Source of the DNA: Natranaeroarchaeum sulfidigenes
Lineage (GTDB): Archaea > Halobacteriota > Halobacteria > Halobacteriales > Natronoarchaeaceae
Assembly: GCF_017094485.1 (NCBI RefSeq)
Contig: NZ_CP064786.1
Span: 1,240,001 to 1,304,000 of the forward strand
Reading direction: 5' to 3'
Length of the DNA: 64,000 nt
Shown here: positions 8,751-17,975 of the stretch, piece by piece
Layout: each line of letters opens with the position of its first letter
Position numbering within the stretch: the first letter of the stretch is position 1
Translations under genes and position numbers: made by a program
Notes under the pieces: generated by a model
What the model was told of the DNA's origin: nothing
The model's input: the letters and a program-made list of their open reading frames with translations, nothing else
The model's database searches: none

Positions 8751-9425
8751 ATGACCGTCACCCTCGACACCTATCTCGTGACACAGGAAGATCTCTCGGC
8801 GGGCCGAAGTACGACCGAGATCGTCGATGCTGCAATCGCTGGCGGCATCGATATCGTACAGGTCCGAGAGAAACACCGGAGCGCGGCCGAGCAGCTCGCG
8901 ATCGCCCGAGAGCTTCGGAAGCCGACCGCCGACGCAGGCGTGGCGCTCGTCGTCAACGACCGTGTCGACGTGGCGGTCGCCGCGGCGGCGGATGGCGTCC
9001 ACCTCGGCGATAACGACCTTCCCGTGGCCGCAGCCCGTGATCAGCTAGGCGAGGACGCGATTATCGGTCGATCCGTCTCAACCGTCGCCGCCGCCGTAAC
9101 AGCCGAAGAGAACGGCGCGGACTACCTCGGGGTCGGCGCAATCTACGCGACGAGTTCCAAGGACGTCGACGCGGACGAGCAGGCGATCGGCCTCGACACA
9201 CTCACGGAGATCGCCGAGGCAGTCGATATCCCGATCGTCGGAATCGGCGGCATCACGCCCGATCGCGCAGCAGATGTGGTCGAGGCAGGGGCCGACGGCG
9301 TCGCTGTTATCTCGGCGATCACCGCGGCCGACGATCCGGAGGACGCAACGAGGGCGCTCGCGGAGGCCGTACGGAACGGCAAACGTCAGCGTACTGGGGA
9401 CACAGCCGTGGAGGGATCGGCATGA
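8751..9425 (+). CDS. thiE: Thiamine-phosphate synthase
   Basis: 224 aa TIM barrel. ThiE joins hydroxymethylpyrimidine diphosphate to thiazole phosphate to give thiamine phosphate. Visible motifs are VQVREKH (diphosphate binding), LVVNDRVDVA, DGVHLGDNDLPV, the GRSVST loop, YLGVGAIYAT and the GIGGITPD phosphate loop. It is the first gene of an overlapping thiE-thiM-SDR operon. The ATG at 8751 was chosen over an upstream frame because the conserved barrel strand begins immediately after it. Confidence 0.95.
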   Translation: MTVTLDTYLVTQEDLSAGRSTTEIVDAAIAGGIDIVQVREKHRSAAEQLAIARELRKPTADAGVALVVNDRVDVAVAAAADGVHLGDNDLPVAAARDQLGEDAIIGRSVSTVAAAVTAEENGADYLGVGAIYATSSKDVDADEQAIGLDTLTEIAEAVDIPIVGIGGITPDRAADVVEAGADGVAVISAITAADDPEDATRALAEAVRNGKRQRTGDTAVEGSA

Positions 9426-10249
9426 CAGTTGACCTCGACGACGCGCTCGCAGCAGTCGAAGACGGGTCGCCGCTCGTCAACGCCGTCACGAACAACGTCA
9501 CCGTCAACGATGTCGCCCAGATAATCCTCCACTGGGGCGGGCTGCCGGTGATGTCCGACGACGAACGCGAGGTCGGCGACATGGTCGCCGCCGCACAGGG
9601 CTGTCTGCTCAACATGGGTACCGTCAGCGAGGAAGGGGAAGCGACGATGATCGAGGCGGGCGAGTCCGCGAACGAGAACGGCGTTCCGGTCGTTCTCGAC
9701 CCCGTCGGTGTCGGCGCGACTCCGACCCGTGACCGGGTCGCCGAACGACTCGCGAGCGAGCTGGACGTCGCCGCCATCAAAGGCAACTACGGTGAGATCA
9801 CGGCCCTCACAGGCGAGGACGCCGACGTTCGCGGCGTCGAATCCGTCGGCGAGTACAGCGATATCGCGACGACTGCGATTGCCTGTGCCCAGCAGTACGA
9901 TACCGTCGTCGTCGCCTCAGGGGAGACTGACGTCGTCGCCACCGACCAGGGGGCCTACGAGATCACTGCGGGCCATCCGGATATGGGCACTGTCGTCGGC
10001 ACCGGCTGTATGCTCGGCGCGTCCGTGGCGACCTTTGCGGGCGCGATCGAGGACGCCGAGGAGGCGACGCTGGCCGCAACCGTGGCGTTCGGGCTGGCCG
10101 GCGAGGCCGCGGCGAGCGGCGCGTTCGGCGATGTCCACGGCCCCGGAAGTTATAACGTCGCATTCAAAGATGCCGTCGCCGGGCTACGGGACGCCGAGTA
10201 CGAACCGGCGGCCGAACGCGTAAAGCAGGTGCTGTCTGCAGATACCTGA
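9422..10249 (+). CDS. thiM: Hydroxyethylthiazole kinase
   Basis: 275 aa. ThiM phosphorylates the thiazole alcohol so that ThiE can couple it, allowing salvage of the thiazole moiety. The N-terminus SPLVNAVTNNVTVNDVAQ, the VVLDPVGVGATPTR loop and the VGTGCMLGASVATF anion hole with the catalytic Cys are all intact. Its ATG overlaps the thiE stop by four bases (ATGA), which indicates translational coupling. No thiC or thi4 is in view, so de novo synthesis cannot be judged here. Confidence 0.95.
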   Translation: MTVDLDDALAAVEDGSPLVNAVTNNVTVNDVAQIILHWGGLPVMSDDEREVGDMVAAAQGCLLNMGTVSEEGEATMIEAGESANENGVPVVLDPVGVGATPTRDRVAERLASELDVAAIKGNYGEITALTGEDADVRGVESVGEYSDIATTAIACAQQYDTVVVASGETDVVATDQGAYEITAGHPDMGTVVGTGCMLGASVATFAGAIEDAEEATLAATVAFGLAGEAAASGAFGDVHGPGSYNVAFKDAVAGLRDAEYEPAAERVKQVLSADT

Positions 10250-11022
10250 TGGGAACGGATACCGACGGCCCGATGACGGATGCTGATACCGATCCGGTCG
10301 CACTCGTCACCGGAGCCAGCCGCGGGATCGGAGCGGCAACGGCGTCCCGTCTCGCTGAGGAGGGCTACGATCTCGTGCTCGCCGCCAGAACCGAAAGCGA
10401 TCTTCGGGAGGTGGCAGAGCGGGTCAGTGACGACTCCGGGGTCGAAACGCGAGTCGTGCCGACCGACGTAACCGATCCAGACGCCGTCCAGTCGCTTGTT
10501 GACGTCACCCTCGAACGGTTCGACCGCCTCGACGTCGCTGTCGTCAATGCTGGGACAGGCGAGCGGCGGAACCGGCCGATCGACGAGATTCCACTGGAGG
10601 AGTACCGTGCGGTCCGGTCGACCAACGTCGACGGTACCTTCTATACGGCGCGCGCGGCGCTCGACCCGCTCCGTGAGTCAGCGGGAACACTCGTGTTCGT
10701 CGGCAGTTTCAAAGCGAAATATCCCAGCACGTCGACGCCGGTCTACGCCGCCTCGAAGTGGTGGCTCCGCGGATTCGCTCACAGCCTCGCGGGACGCGTT
10801 GGTCCGGACGGGGTCGCAGTCACGCTGGTCAACCCATCGGGCGTCCCGACCGAATTCGCACGCGAGCGCCGCGAGCGGACCAACGCCGAGCGGCTGGATC
10901 CCGACGAAGAGATTACTGCCGAGGACGTCGCGGACGCCATCGTCACGGCTGCTAGACAGGACGCTCCGGCTGCAGTCACCGAACTCGATCTCTTCCGGCG
11001 CGACATCTATGAGCGGTTCTGA
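10249..11022 (+). CDS. Short-chain dehydrogenase/reductase (SDR)
   Basis: 257 aa. The NAD(P)-binding motif is VTGASRGIGAATASRL, the NAG-type motif is VVNAGTG, and the catalytic set is Ser in VFVGSF with YAASK (Tyr and Lys). The ATG shares its A with the thiM stop (TGATG), so the gene is the third of the thi operon, although its substrate is unknown. An in-frame ATG at 10273 is an alternative start. A role in thiamine metabolism is suggested only by position. Confidence 0.88.
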   Translation: MGTDTDGPMTDADTDPVALVTGASRGIGAATASRLAEEGYDLVLAARTESDLREVAERVSDDSGVETRVVPTDVTDPDAVQSLVDVTLERFDRLDVAVVNAGTGERRNRPIDEIPLEEYRAVRSTNVDGTFYTARAALDPLRESAGTLVFVGSFKAKYPSTSTPVYAASKWWLRGFAHSLAGRVGPDGVAVTLVNPSGVPTEFARERRERTNAERLDPDEEITAEDVADAIVTAARQDAPAAVTELDLFRRDIYERF

Positions 11023-11091
11023 TCGCGGTGACCGCTTCCCGGGCAACCGGTTGCCAAAGCCTGATTACGAGCGGGCGACCAGTAGCGGGTA

Positions 11092-12141
11092 ATGGAGACA
11101 CGCCATCGCATCGTCGTGGGGGACTCCCGGGAGCTCTCCGAACTCGACGACGATTCGGTCGAGCTCGTCGTCACGTCGCCGCCGTATCCGATGGTGGAGA
11201 TGTGGGACGATCTGTTCGCCGAGCTGCGGCCGGGCATTGGCGAGCGCCTCGACGCGGGTGACGGACAGGGTGCATTCGAGGCGATGCACGACGTGCTCGA
11301 TGATGTCTGGACGGAGCTCCAGCGGGTGCTCGTCGAGGGCGGGATTGCCTGTATCAACGTCGGCGACGCGACGCGCAAGGTCGACGACAGCTTTCGCGTC
11401 TATCCGAACCATTCGCGGATCGTCAGCGCCTTCGAGGCGCTGGGCTTCGAGCCCCTCCCCGAACTGCTCTGGCGCAAGCCCGTCAATTCGGGGACGAAGT
11501 TCATGGGCAGTGGAATGGTACCGCCGAACGCCTACGTCACGCTCGAACACGAGTACGTACTCGTCTTTCGGAACGGCGTCGAGAGTCGGTCGTTCGAGCC
11601 CGGCGCTGATCGGCGGTACGAGGCGGCGTACTTCTGGGAGGAGCGCAATCAGTGGTTTTCGGACGTCTGGACTGATGTCGCCGGGCGCGGGCAGGCGCTC
11701 GACGACGACGAACTCCGGGACCGCTCGGCGGCGTATCCCTTCGAGATCCCGTACCGGCTGATCTCGATGTACAGCGTCTACGGCGACACCGTACTGGATC
11801 CGTTCTGGGGGACAGGGACGACGAGCCTCGCCGCAATGGTCGCCGGTCGAAACTCGGTCGGGTACGAACTCGATCGCGAGTTCATCCGTCTGTTCGATGA
11901 GCAGATCGGGCGAGTGCCGGAACTCTCGGAATCGATCGGCCGCGAGCGTCTGGATGCTCACCGCCAGTTCGTCGTCGATCGACGGGACGAGGGTGGGAGC
12001 TTCGAGTACGAGTCCGACCAGTACGAGTTCCCGGTGATGACGAAACAGGAACAGAAGCTCCGTCTCTACCGGGTAACGGACGTGGCGGAATCCGACGGTA
12101 CGTACCGTGCGGCGCATCACCCACTCGACGACCGAGCCTGA
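11092..12141 (+). CDS. Solitary DNA methyltransferase, probably N4-cytosine (candidate CTAG methylase)
   Basis: 349 aa. The catalytic motif TSPPYPMV (residues 28-35) precedes the SAM-binding motif LDPFWGTGTTSLAA (near 236), the beta-class order. SPPY favours N4-cytosine methylation, and WGTGTT is the motif I loop. No restriction endonuclease or specificity subunit is next to it, so it is an orphan methylase. Haloarchaea widely carry one orphan N4-cytosine methylase, Zim, that modifies CTAG. This is a candidate, but specificity cannot be read from sequence. It starts 70 bases after the SDR gene and is followed by its own TATA-separated neighbour. Confidence 0.85.
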   Translation: METRHRIVVGDSRELSELDDDSVELVVTSPPYPMVEMWDDLFAELRPGIGERLDAGDGQGAFEAMHDVLDDVWTELQRVLVEGGIACINVGDATRKVDDSFRVYPNHSRIVSAFEALGFEPLPELLWRKPVNSGTKFMGSGMVPPNAYVTLEHEYVLVFRNGVESRSFEPGADRRYEAAYFWEERNQWFSDVWTDVAGRGQALDDDELRDRSAAYPFEIPYRLISMYSVYGDTVLDPFWGTGTTSLAAMVAGRNSVGYELDREFIRLFDEQIGRVPELSESIGRERLDAHRQFVVDRRDEGGSFEYESDQYEFPVMTKQEQKLRLYRVTDVAESDGTYRAAHHPLDDRA

Positions 12142-12223
12142 GACGATACTCTGCAAATCGTATTACGGAACGCCCGATCCGGTAGTAACAACCTGCTTAA
12201 ACGGGGAGAATTGACAGTCCAGT

Positions 12224-13003
12224 ATGGAACTCGGACTGGTGGCCGGTGTGATCGGCCTGGGCATCGTCCACGGGGTGCTACCGGACCACGGCTGGCCGAT
12301 CGCAGCGACGTACGCGCTCGACAAGCGACGGAAGTGGCTCCACGGCGTCGCTGCCGGGCTGATCCTCGGGACCGGTCATCTCGTCAGCAGCGTTGCGCTC
12401 GTGCTCGCGTACTTCTGGGTGAGTAGATTCGCCGAATTCGCTGAGGGACCATGGATGGGCGTCGTCGCCGGATGCCTGCTGATACTGCTCGGCGTCAACG
12501 AGTACGTCAACGGTGGACACGGCGATGGCCACATTCACGACGGCGACCATGATCACGAGGAACACGAAAGCCACCACGAGGAGCACCATCACGATGGTGA
12601 TCACGACCACCATCACCCGGCTCACCACGACCATGAAGAGGCTGCCGGGATTCTCGGACGGCTCCGCTCGTACCTCCCCGGTGGCGGTGGTCACCAGCAT
12701 CTCGACGAGACACATGCCGAACAGGGGCTGTTCACGCTCGGCTCGACGGCGCTACTGCTCGGCTTCGCCCACGAGGAGCCGATCCAGATCCTCGCCATCT
12801 GTGCGGGGACGACGTTCTGTCTCGAACTGATGCTCATCTACTCGCTGGCCGTAATCGTGGCGATTCTCGCCCCGACCTTACTGCTCATCGCGGGCTACGA
12901 ACACTACCGGGAAACGGTCGAGCGCTACACGCCGTACCTGCCGACGATTACGGCAATCGTGCTGGTCGCGATGGGGCTAGCGTTCGTGTTCGGCTTTGTC
13001 TGA
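12224..13003 (+). CDS. Nickel/cobalt-type membrane transporter with His-rich loop
   Basis: 259 aa with about six hydrophobic segments. The first helix carries H-x4-D-H (HGVLPDH), the metal-selecting signature of NiCoT/NicO transporters. The central hydrophilic loop (residues 98-145) contains about eighteen histidines alternating with Asp and Glu, a likely metal chelating reservoir. A second HxE-type site is FAHEEP in a later helix. A TATA-like box at 12195-12202 lies 26 bases before the ATG, consistent with a leaderless message. Export or import cannot be decided; the His loop is common in efflux members (RcnA-like). Confidence 0.82.
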   Translation: MELGLVAGVIGLGIVHGVLPDHGWPIAATYALDKRRKWLHGVAAGLILGTGHLVSSVALVLAYFWVSRFAEFAEGPWMGVVAGCLLILLGVNEYVNGGHGDGHIHDGDHDHEEHESHHEEHHHDGDHDHHHPAHHDHEEAAGILGRLRSYLPGGGGHQHLDETHAEQGLFTLGSTALLLGFAHEEPIQILAICAGTTFCLELMLIYSLAVIVAILAPTLLLIAGYEHYRETVERYTPYLPTITAIVLVAMGLAFVFGFV

Positions 13004-13020
13004 TGTATCATCCCGGAATA

Positions 13021-13035
13021 TGTAGACTATCTACA
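13021..13035. promoter_or_regulatory. TGTAGA-CTA-TCTACA inverted repeat
   Basis: A perfect 6-bp dyad with a 3-bp centre lies 18 bases after the metal transporter stop and 58 bases before the J-domain gene. The following 50 bases are AT-rich and include the likely promoter of the J-domain gene. It may be an operator or a short terminator hairpin; it lacks a T-run directly behind it, which makes an operator slightly more likely. Confidence 0.4.
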
Positions 13036-13092
13036 ACATTTACCAACATATTCAAAAGATATTTTTGTAACCTTATTCAATAAACAAACGAG

Positions 13093-13881
13093 ATGGATCG
13101 TCCGTACACTGTCCTCGATCTGGAGCCCGACGCCGATCAGGAGACCGTCAGATCGGCGTACCGGTCGCTACTAAAGGAGCATCATCCGGATCAGGGTGGT
13201 TCGATGGACGCGTTTCTGCGCGTCAAGCGTGCCTACGAGGCGATCCAGAGCCAGCAGGAACGAGCAACTACAACACAGCCGGCATCCTCGAAGACTGCAA
13301 CGACCGACGGTGGTGCGACGACGCGGACGCAGAACGTCAACTGGCGACTCGCGAACGACGGGACAGAGCAGGAGCGGTCCCGCGCAGAGTCGACGCCATG
13401 CTGTGCAGGTGTCGGACTCGAAATCGACGGTACGCATCTCACACTCACCCTCGTCTCGATGGTGAGGGAGACAGAGCTCACTGGAATCACCTGGACTATG
13501 GACGACAGCGATCCCGACCGACCACTCGCCTGGTTCACCGTCGAGAACACGAGTGACCAAACGCTGCGCTGGCGAGGCAGTCAGCGAACGGAGTTCGTCG
13601 GCACGGACGGCGAGCGATACGGCCCAGCCGGAGCGTATCGGGCATCGGATACCGTGCTTCCGGCAGACTGGAGAGGATCGACGGTCGACCTCACTCCCGG
13701 TCAGGCGGTCAGAGCAGTCGTGGTAGGCGAGGAGATTCCGGATGACGCCGAGATTGATCGGATCACGTACGAACAACCTCTTGGCACACACATGTCGAGT
13801 GCCGGGCGCACCGAGAGTGAGCAGTTCGTGTTCGATATTGACTCGACAGCACGGTCACAGCTCGCCGAACGACCGTTCTGA
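13093..13881 (+). CDS. N-terminal J-domain protein with unknown C-terminal domain
   Basis: 262 aa. Residues 1-60 form a J domain with the HPD tripeptide in EHHPDQGG, which stimulates Hsp70 ATPase activity. No Gly/Phe region or CxxC zinc repeats follow, so it is not a full DnaJ. After a Thr/Ser/Gln linker (65-90), residues 110-260 look beta-rich, like an immunoglobulin-type or DUF4352-like fold (WFTVENTSDQTLRW is typical of such domains). No dnaK is nearby, so it probably acts as a specialised co-chaperone or adaptor. Confidence 0.82.
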   Translation: MDRPYTVLDLEPDADQETVRSAYRSLLKEHHPDQGGSMDAFLRVKRAYEAIQSQQERATTTQPASSKTATTDGGATTRTQNVNWRLANDGTEQERSRAESTPCCAGVGLEIDGTHLTLTLVSMVRETELTGITWTMDDSDPDRPLAWFTVENTSDQTLRWRGSQRTEFVGTDGERYGPAGAYRASDTVLPADWRGSTVDLTPGQAVRAVVVGEEIPDDAEIDRITYEQPLGTHMSSAGRTESEQFVFDIDSTARSQLAERPF

Positions 13882-13996
13882 GCCTCCCCTTGAACAGTAC
13901 GCGCATCCATCTCTCTGGTATACGTAACGCTAAAGAGTCGAACGAACCTTTGTGCTACTAACATGAACATCAGTCGTACTCTTTCGAGGTGGTTCT

Positions 13997-14686
13997 GTGG
14001 GGGTTGAAATCAAGGAGTCCCGCGTCTCCGAAGAGGAGTTCGCGGACATGGCCGATTTCGTCTTCGAGTATCTCTCGGCGAGCGTGCAAAACGAGGACGA
14101 AGGTGGACGGATGCGGTGGTATCCGTGGCACAGCGCGGAGTATCGCCACAACCACATCCTGAACGTCGTGGAGCTATCGACGGAAATCGCGCGCAAAGAG
14201 GGTGCAGACGTCGACATCGCCCGGGTCGCGGCGCTCTTTCACGACATCGCGAAGCTCGACGCCGAGCAGGATGTCCACGCCGAGGAGGGCGCGAGAGTTG
14301 CACGCAAGTATCTGGAAGCACACGGGGACTATCCCGAATCCTTCGTCGAGAGCGTCTGCCGAGCCGTTCGGGACCATTCCTATCAGGGATCGCTGAATGA
14401 CCTGTCCCTGGAGACCCAGAGCCTGATCGAGGCTGACCTGCTCGACAAGATCGGCGCGAACGGAACGGCACTGATGCTGTTGCGGATGGGTTACGAGGCT
14501 CGCACGCACATGGATGCCGCCGAGATGGTCGAACGAGTGCTCGAACGTGGCCAGAACGCCGCCGACCGGGTCGAAAGCGAGACGGCCCAGGATATCGCTC
14601 ACCGGCGACTCAAACGGGTCCGCTGGTTCAGCGAATGGCTCGACGACGAGGTCGCCGCGATCGATCTCGACGAGATCGACCCCTAG
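13997..14686 (+). CDS. HD-domain hydrolase
   Basis: 229 aa from a GTG at 13997 preceded by a good ribosome site (GAGGTGG). Metal-binding HD residues are H in HNHILNVV, HD in ALFHDIAKLDAEQ, and the later H and D of VRDHSY and ADLLDKIG. HD proteins of this size hydrolyse phosphomonoesters or cyclic nucleotides; the substrate is not evident. Its TAG stop is part of a CTAG that also ends the convergent gene. Confidence 0.85.
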   Translation: MGVEIKESRVSEEEFADMADFVFEYLSASVQNEDEGGRMRWYPWHSAEYRHNHILNVVELSTEIARKEGADVDIARVAALFHDIAKLDAEQDVHAEEGARVARKYLEAHGDYPESFVESVCRAVRDHSYQGSLNDLSLETQSLIEADLLDKIGANGTALMLLRMGYEARTHMDAAEMVERVLERGQNAADRVESETAQDIAHRRLKRVRWFSEWLDDEVAAIDLDEIDP

Positions 14687-15873
14687 ATTCCCTGGCCCAT
14701 CAGGTGGCTCCGGAGCACGTCGTTATCTTTGCTCCCGGCCCCGGTATTGAGGACGACAATACAGTCGTCCTCACCAAGTGTATCCCGCTCGGCGAGTCGC
14801 CACGTCCCGCCGAGCGCCGCACCCGTACTCGTCCCGACTTCGAGGCCTTCGCTTGACGCCGCCGTGACGGCGCTCTCGAGTATCTCTGGATCTTCGACGG
14901 AGACGGCACCGCCATCGGTCGCGGCCAGCGCATCGAGAACGTGTGCCGAGCCGTTCGGATCGGGAATTTCGAGCTCTCCACAGATCGTATCCGGCAGCTC
15001 GACTGGGGCGGCCTCCGACCGTTCCGCGCCCCACGCCTCGACGAAGGGTGCACAGCCCGCGGCCTGCGCGACGTACAGCGCGGGCAGGTCGTCGACGAAC
15101 CCCAGCTCGCGTAGCTCTCTCGCCCCCTTGTACAGCCCGGCGATCGAGAGGCCCGTCCCAGTCGGCGCAACGATCGCATCCGGCAGTGTCCAGTCGAGCT
15201 GTTCGACGATCTCGAACAGCACCGTCTTTCGCCCCTCGTGGCGGTATGGTGTGTCAAAGGCCGAAAGCGAGTGCCAGGACTCCTCGGCAATGGCGTCTTC
15301 GAACGCCTCGACCGCGTCGCCAAAGCGGCCGCCGATCACGTTCATGTCGCCGCCGTGGACGTTGATCATCGCCTTGTTGGTAAAGGGCGTCCGCGAGGGG
15401 ACGAACGCGTGTGAGTCAAGGCCCGCTCGCGCTGCGTACGCCGCCGCAGACTGTGCGCTCGCCCCCGGTGAGGGGAGCGCAACGGCAGTCTCGTCGGCTT
15501 CCGTCGCGGCGGTCAACGCCAGCGATTGTCCCCGATCCGCGGTCGATCCCGTTGGAAGCCGCCCGTCGTCCTTGACGAGCACGCGCCCGACATCGAGCTC
15601 GTCGGCGAGTCGCGGACACTCGACCAGTGGCGTCCCGCCCTCATCGAGGCTGACCGCGCTCTCTCGCGTGAACGGCAGCAGCTCACAGTAGCGCCACTGG
15701 GAGCGATCAGTGCGGTCGTCGAGCGTTTCCCGATCGAGGTCGATCTCGTCGTACTCGTACTGTGGGTCGAGGACGCCGCCACAATCGGGACATCGCCCGA
15801 CATCCTGGTCGGCAGAGACCGTCTCACCACAGTCGAGACATCGCAGACCGTCGAACGCGTGGCTGGTTTCCAT
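14683..15873 (-). CDS. Threonine-synthase-like PLP-fold protein lacking the catalytic lysine
   Basis: 396 aa from the ATG at 15873; a GTG at 15894 would add seven residues. The N-terminal zinc ribbon (CLDCG...CPDCG) and fold type II core are those of threonine synthase. The PLP phosphate loop (APTGTGLSIAG) and the C-terminal NTGAGSKD motif are present. Where the family has GSFKDRG, this protein reads GSTADRG: the Schiff-base lysine is alanine (residue 112), with GCG in the DNA. It therefore cannot form the normal internal aldimine and may be a non-catalytic paralogue or bind PLP differently. Threonine synthesis by this protein is doubtful. Confidence 0.82.
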   Translation of the reverse strand: METSHAFDGLRCLDCGETVSADQDVGRCPDCGGVLDPQYEYDEIDLDRETLDDRTDRSQWRYCELLPFTRESAVSLDEGGTPLVECPRLADELDVGRVLVKDDGRLPTGSTADRGQSLALTAATEADETAVALPSPGASAQSAAAYAARAGLDSHAFVPSRTPFTNKAMINVHGGDMNVIGGRFGDAVEAFEDAIAEESWHSLSAFDTPYRHEGRKTVLFEIVEQLDWTLPDAIVAPTGTGLSIAGLYKGARELRELGFVDDLPALYVAQAAGCAPFVEAWGAERSEAAPVELPDTICGELEIPDPNGSAHVLDALAATDGGAVSVEDPEILESAVTAASSEGLEVGTSTGAALGGTWRLAERDTLGEDDCIVVLNTGAGSKDNDVLRSHLMGQGI

Positions 15874-15995
15874 ACCCACGACTTGCGACGGCACGGCTTA
15901 ATCCCTGTCCATCCCGGCACACGAAGGGTAGTATCGCTCTGTCCTGTCGGACCGATACGTGTGGAATTTTGACCCGGGGGTCCCAACGGGGATGT

Positions 15996-17267
15996 ATGTC
16001 AGGTATGAAGCGCGTGCTCGTCGCCGGGGGTGGGCTCGCGGGACTCGTCGCGGCGCGCCATCTCGCCGAGACCGGCGTCGACGTCGAACTGCTGGAACGA
16101 CGCGACGAGGTCGGCGGGCGCGTCCGGACGGTCCACGAGGACGGCTATACGTTCGACCGGGGGTTTCAGGTGCTCTTTACGGCGTATCCGGCGGTGAAGC
16201 GCGAACTCGACCTCGACGCGCTCGATCTGCGTCACTTCACGCCGGGGGCCTGTATCGCCCGCGAGGGACAGCGCTCGATCCTCTCGGATCCGTTCCGTGA
16301 TCCGGGCGCGTTCACCGACTCGCTGTTCAACCGCGAGGTAACCACGCGGGACAAGCTCCGCGTCCTCAAACTCCGCCGTGCACTCGCCAACAAGTCCCAT
16401 ACTGCCATCTTCAGCGGTTCCGATCGGTCGATCCGTGAGTATCTCGACGATCGGGGCTTCTCCGAGGGGTTCATCGAGAACTTTGCCGCACCGTTTTACG
16501 GTGGCATTACGCTCGATCGGTCGCTCTCGAACTCCGCGCGCGTGTTCGAGTACACGTTCAAGATGCTAACTGCGGGGCTGATCGCGGTTCCCGCGGCGGG
16601 AATGGGCGCGATTCCGGAGCAGCTCGCCGACAACGCGCGCGAAGCGGGCGCAACGATCACGCTCGGTGCCACCGTCGAGGCCATAGAAGCGGACGACGAC
16701 GGTGCGACCGTCACTGTCGATGGCGAGAGCCGGTCAGCCGACGCCGTCATCGTCGCGACGGATCCGCCGACCGCGGGGGAGCTAACCGGTGTCGAGTCCA
16801 TCCCGACTGCGGGGCGTGGCTGTGTCACACAGTACTACTCGATGCCCGCGGGCAAGGATCTCGGCGCGGGCAAACGGCTCATCCTCAACGCCGAGAGCGA
16901 CGCGCCGAATCAGGTGCTCGTCAACTCGGAGGTCGCCCCAGAACACGCGCCCGACGACCGACAGCTGGTCAGTGCGACATTTCTCGGTGACCGCGGGGAA
17001 GCCGACGCGCGCCTCGACGACATGACGCGCCGGGCGCTCGCGTCATGGTACCCCGAACAGAACTTCCCCGACTTCCAGTTACTCCGGACCGAGCGCGTGC
17101 CGTTCGCACAGTTCGAGCAACCCCCCGAGTCGCTGTCGGAACTGCCAAGCGTCGACGCACCCGAGGGACGCTGCTATCTCGCGGGCGAGTACACCCGCTG
17201 GTCCTCGATCAATGGAGCGATGGAAAGCGGCAAAGATGCTGCGCAGGCGGTGCTGAGCGAGCTGTAG
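15996..17267 (+). CDS. FAD-dependent amine oxidase/phytoene-desaturase-like oxidoreductase
   Basis: About 423 aa. The N-terminal motif KRVLVAGGGLAGLVAARHL binds the FAD ADP moiety, followed by ELLERRDEVGGRV typical of the amine oxidase, protoporphyrinogen oxidase and carotenoid desaturase superfamily. The C-terminal FAD contact is YLAGEYTRWSSINGAMESG. The substrate is unknown; related haloarchaeal genes are often annotated as phytoene-dehydrogenase-like, but no carotenoid genes are nearby. Starts at 15996 or 16005 differ by three residues. The open frame extends further upstream across the previous gene without homology. Confidence 0.87.
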   Translation: MSGMKRVLVAGGGLAGLVAARHLAETGVDVELLERRDEVGGRVRTVHEDGYTFDRGFQVLFTAYPAVKRELDLDALDLRHFTPGACIAREGQRSILSDPFRDPGAFTDSLFNREVTTRDKLRVLKLRRALANKSHTAIFSGSDRSIREYLDDRGFSEGFIENFAAPFYGGITLDRSLSNSARVFEYTFKMLTAGLIAVPAAGMGAIPEQLADNAREAGATITLGATVEAIEADDDGATVTVDGESRSADAVIVATDPPTAGELTGVESIPTAGRGCVTQYYSMPAGKDLGAGKRLILNAESDAPNQVLVNSEVAPEHAPDDRQLVSATFLGDRGEADARLDDMTRRALASWYPEQNFPDFQLLRTERVPFAQFEQPPESLSELPSVDAPEGRCYLAGEYTRWSSINGAMESGKDAAQAVLSEL

Positions 17268-17276
17268 CGTTCGTTT

Positions 17277-17975
17277 TCACAAGAGCTGCCGAAACTCACC
17301 GAGCGGCGGGAATCTGTACGTCTCCCCTGTGTCGACGTCCCGGACGATCGGCCGAAACTCGTCGAGATCGTCGATGAGTGGGGAGCCCAACTGGTGTGTC
17401 CGGTTGAGAAGGATCCCCGGGGCAAGCCTGTTGAACGCAGGTAGCACGAGTACGTCGCTCCCCTCGTACACCCCCTCACCGACGAGATAGCACGGCCGAC
17501 GCTGTCCCTCTATTTCGATCGCCGGATGATCGTGACCGATCACGTACCGGTCGGCGTCGGCGGTCGGCGGTTCGTGGCCGTGCAGGACGACGGTCCGCTC
17601 GTCGTCGAGCCTGTACTCCTCGACTGTATCGCCGTCCCACACGTCGTCGAGTAGCCGGTCGTGGTTTCCGATCACAGCTACCGGCGACGCCGCGGCGTCC
17701 TCGACGAGTTCGACGATCGCCGTTAGCGTTCGGCTGGCCTGCAGGGGCACCGTATCGAACGCGTGCAGGATATCGCCGGCGAAGACGACGGTTCCAGGCT
17801 CGAAGCGGTCGAGCAACTGCCTCACTCTGTCGAGCAAGTCCCCACGCTCGCCCAGCGGCAACTCGACATTCGAGGCGGCGTCTCGCCCGACGTGCAGGTC
17901 GGCGAGAACGAGGGCGTCGGCGTCGGGAACGTAGATGGAGCGCCGACCGATCCGCGGGTCAGTCGTCCCCGCCAT
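17277..17975 (-). CDS. Metallophosphoesterase (ICC-like)
   Basis: 232 aa calcineurin-like phosphoesterase. All five metal-ligand blocks are visible: DLHVGRD, AGDILHAFD, GNHDRLLD, LHGHEPP and GHDHPAI. Proteins of this COG1407 type hydrolyse phosphodiesters, but the substrate is unknown. It overlaps the end of the archaeosortase gene by 17 bases on the same strand, so the two are co-transcribed and translationally coupled. Confidence 0.9.
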   Translation of the reverse strand: MAGTTDPRIGRRSIYVPDADALVLADLHVGRDAASNVELPLGERGDLLDRVRQLLDRFEPGTVVFAGDILHAFDTVPLQASRTLTAIVELVEDAAASPVAVIGNHDRLLDDVWDGDTVEEYRLDDERTVVLHGHEPPTADADRYVIGHDHPAIEIEGQRRPCYLVGEGVYEGSDVLVLPAFNRLAPGILLNRTHQLGSPLIDDLDEFRPIVRDVDTGETYRFPPLGEFRQLL

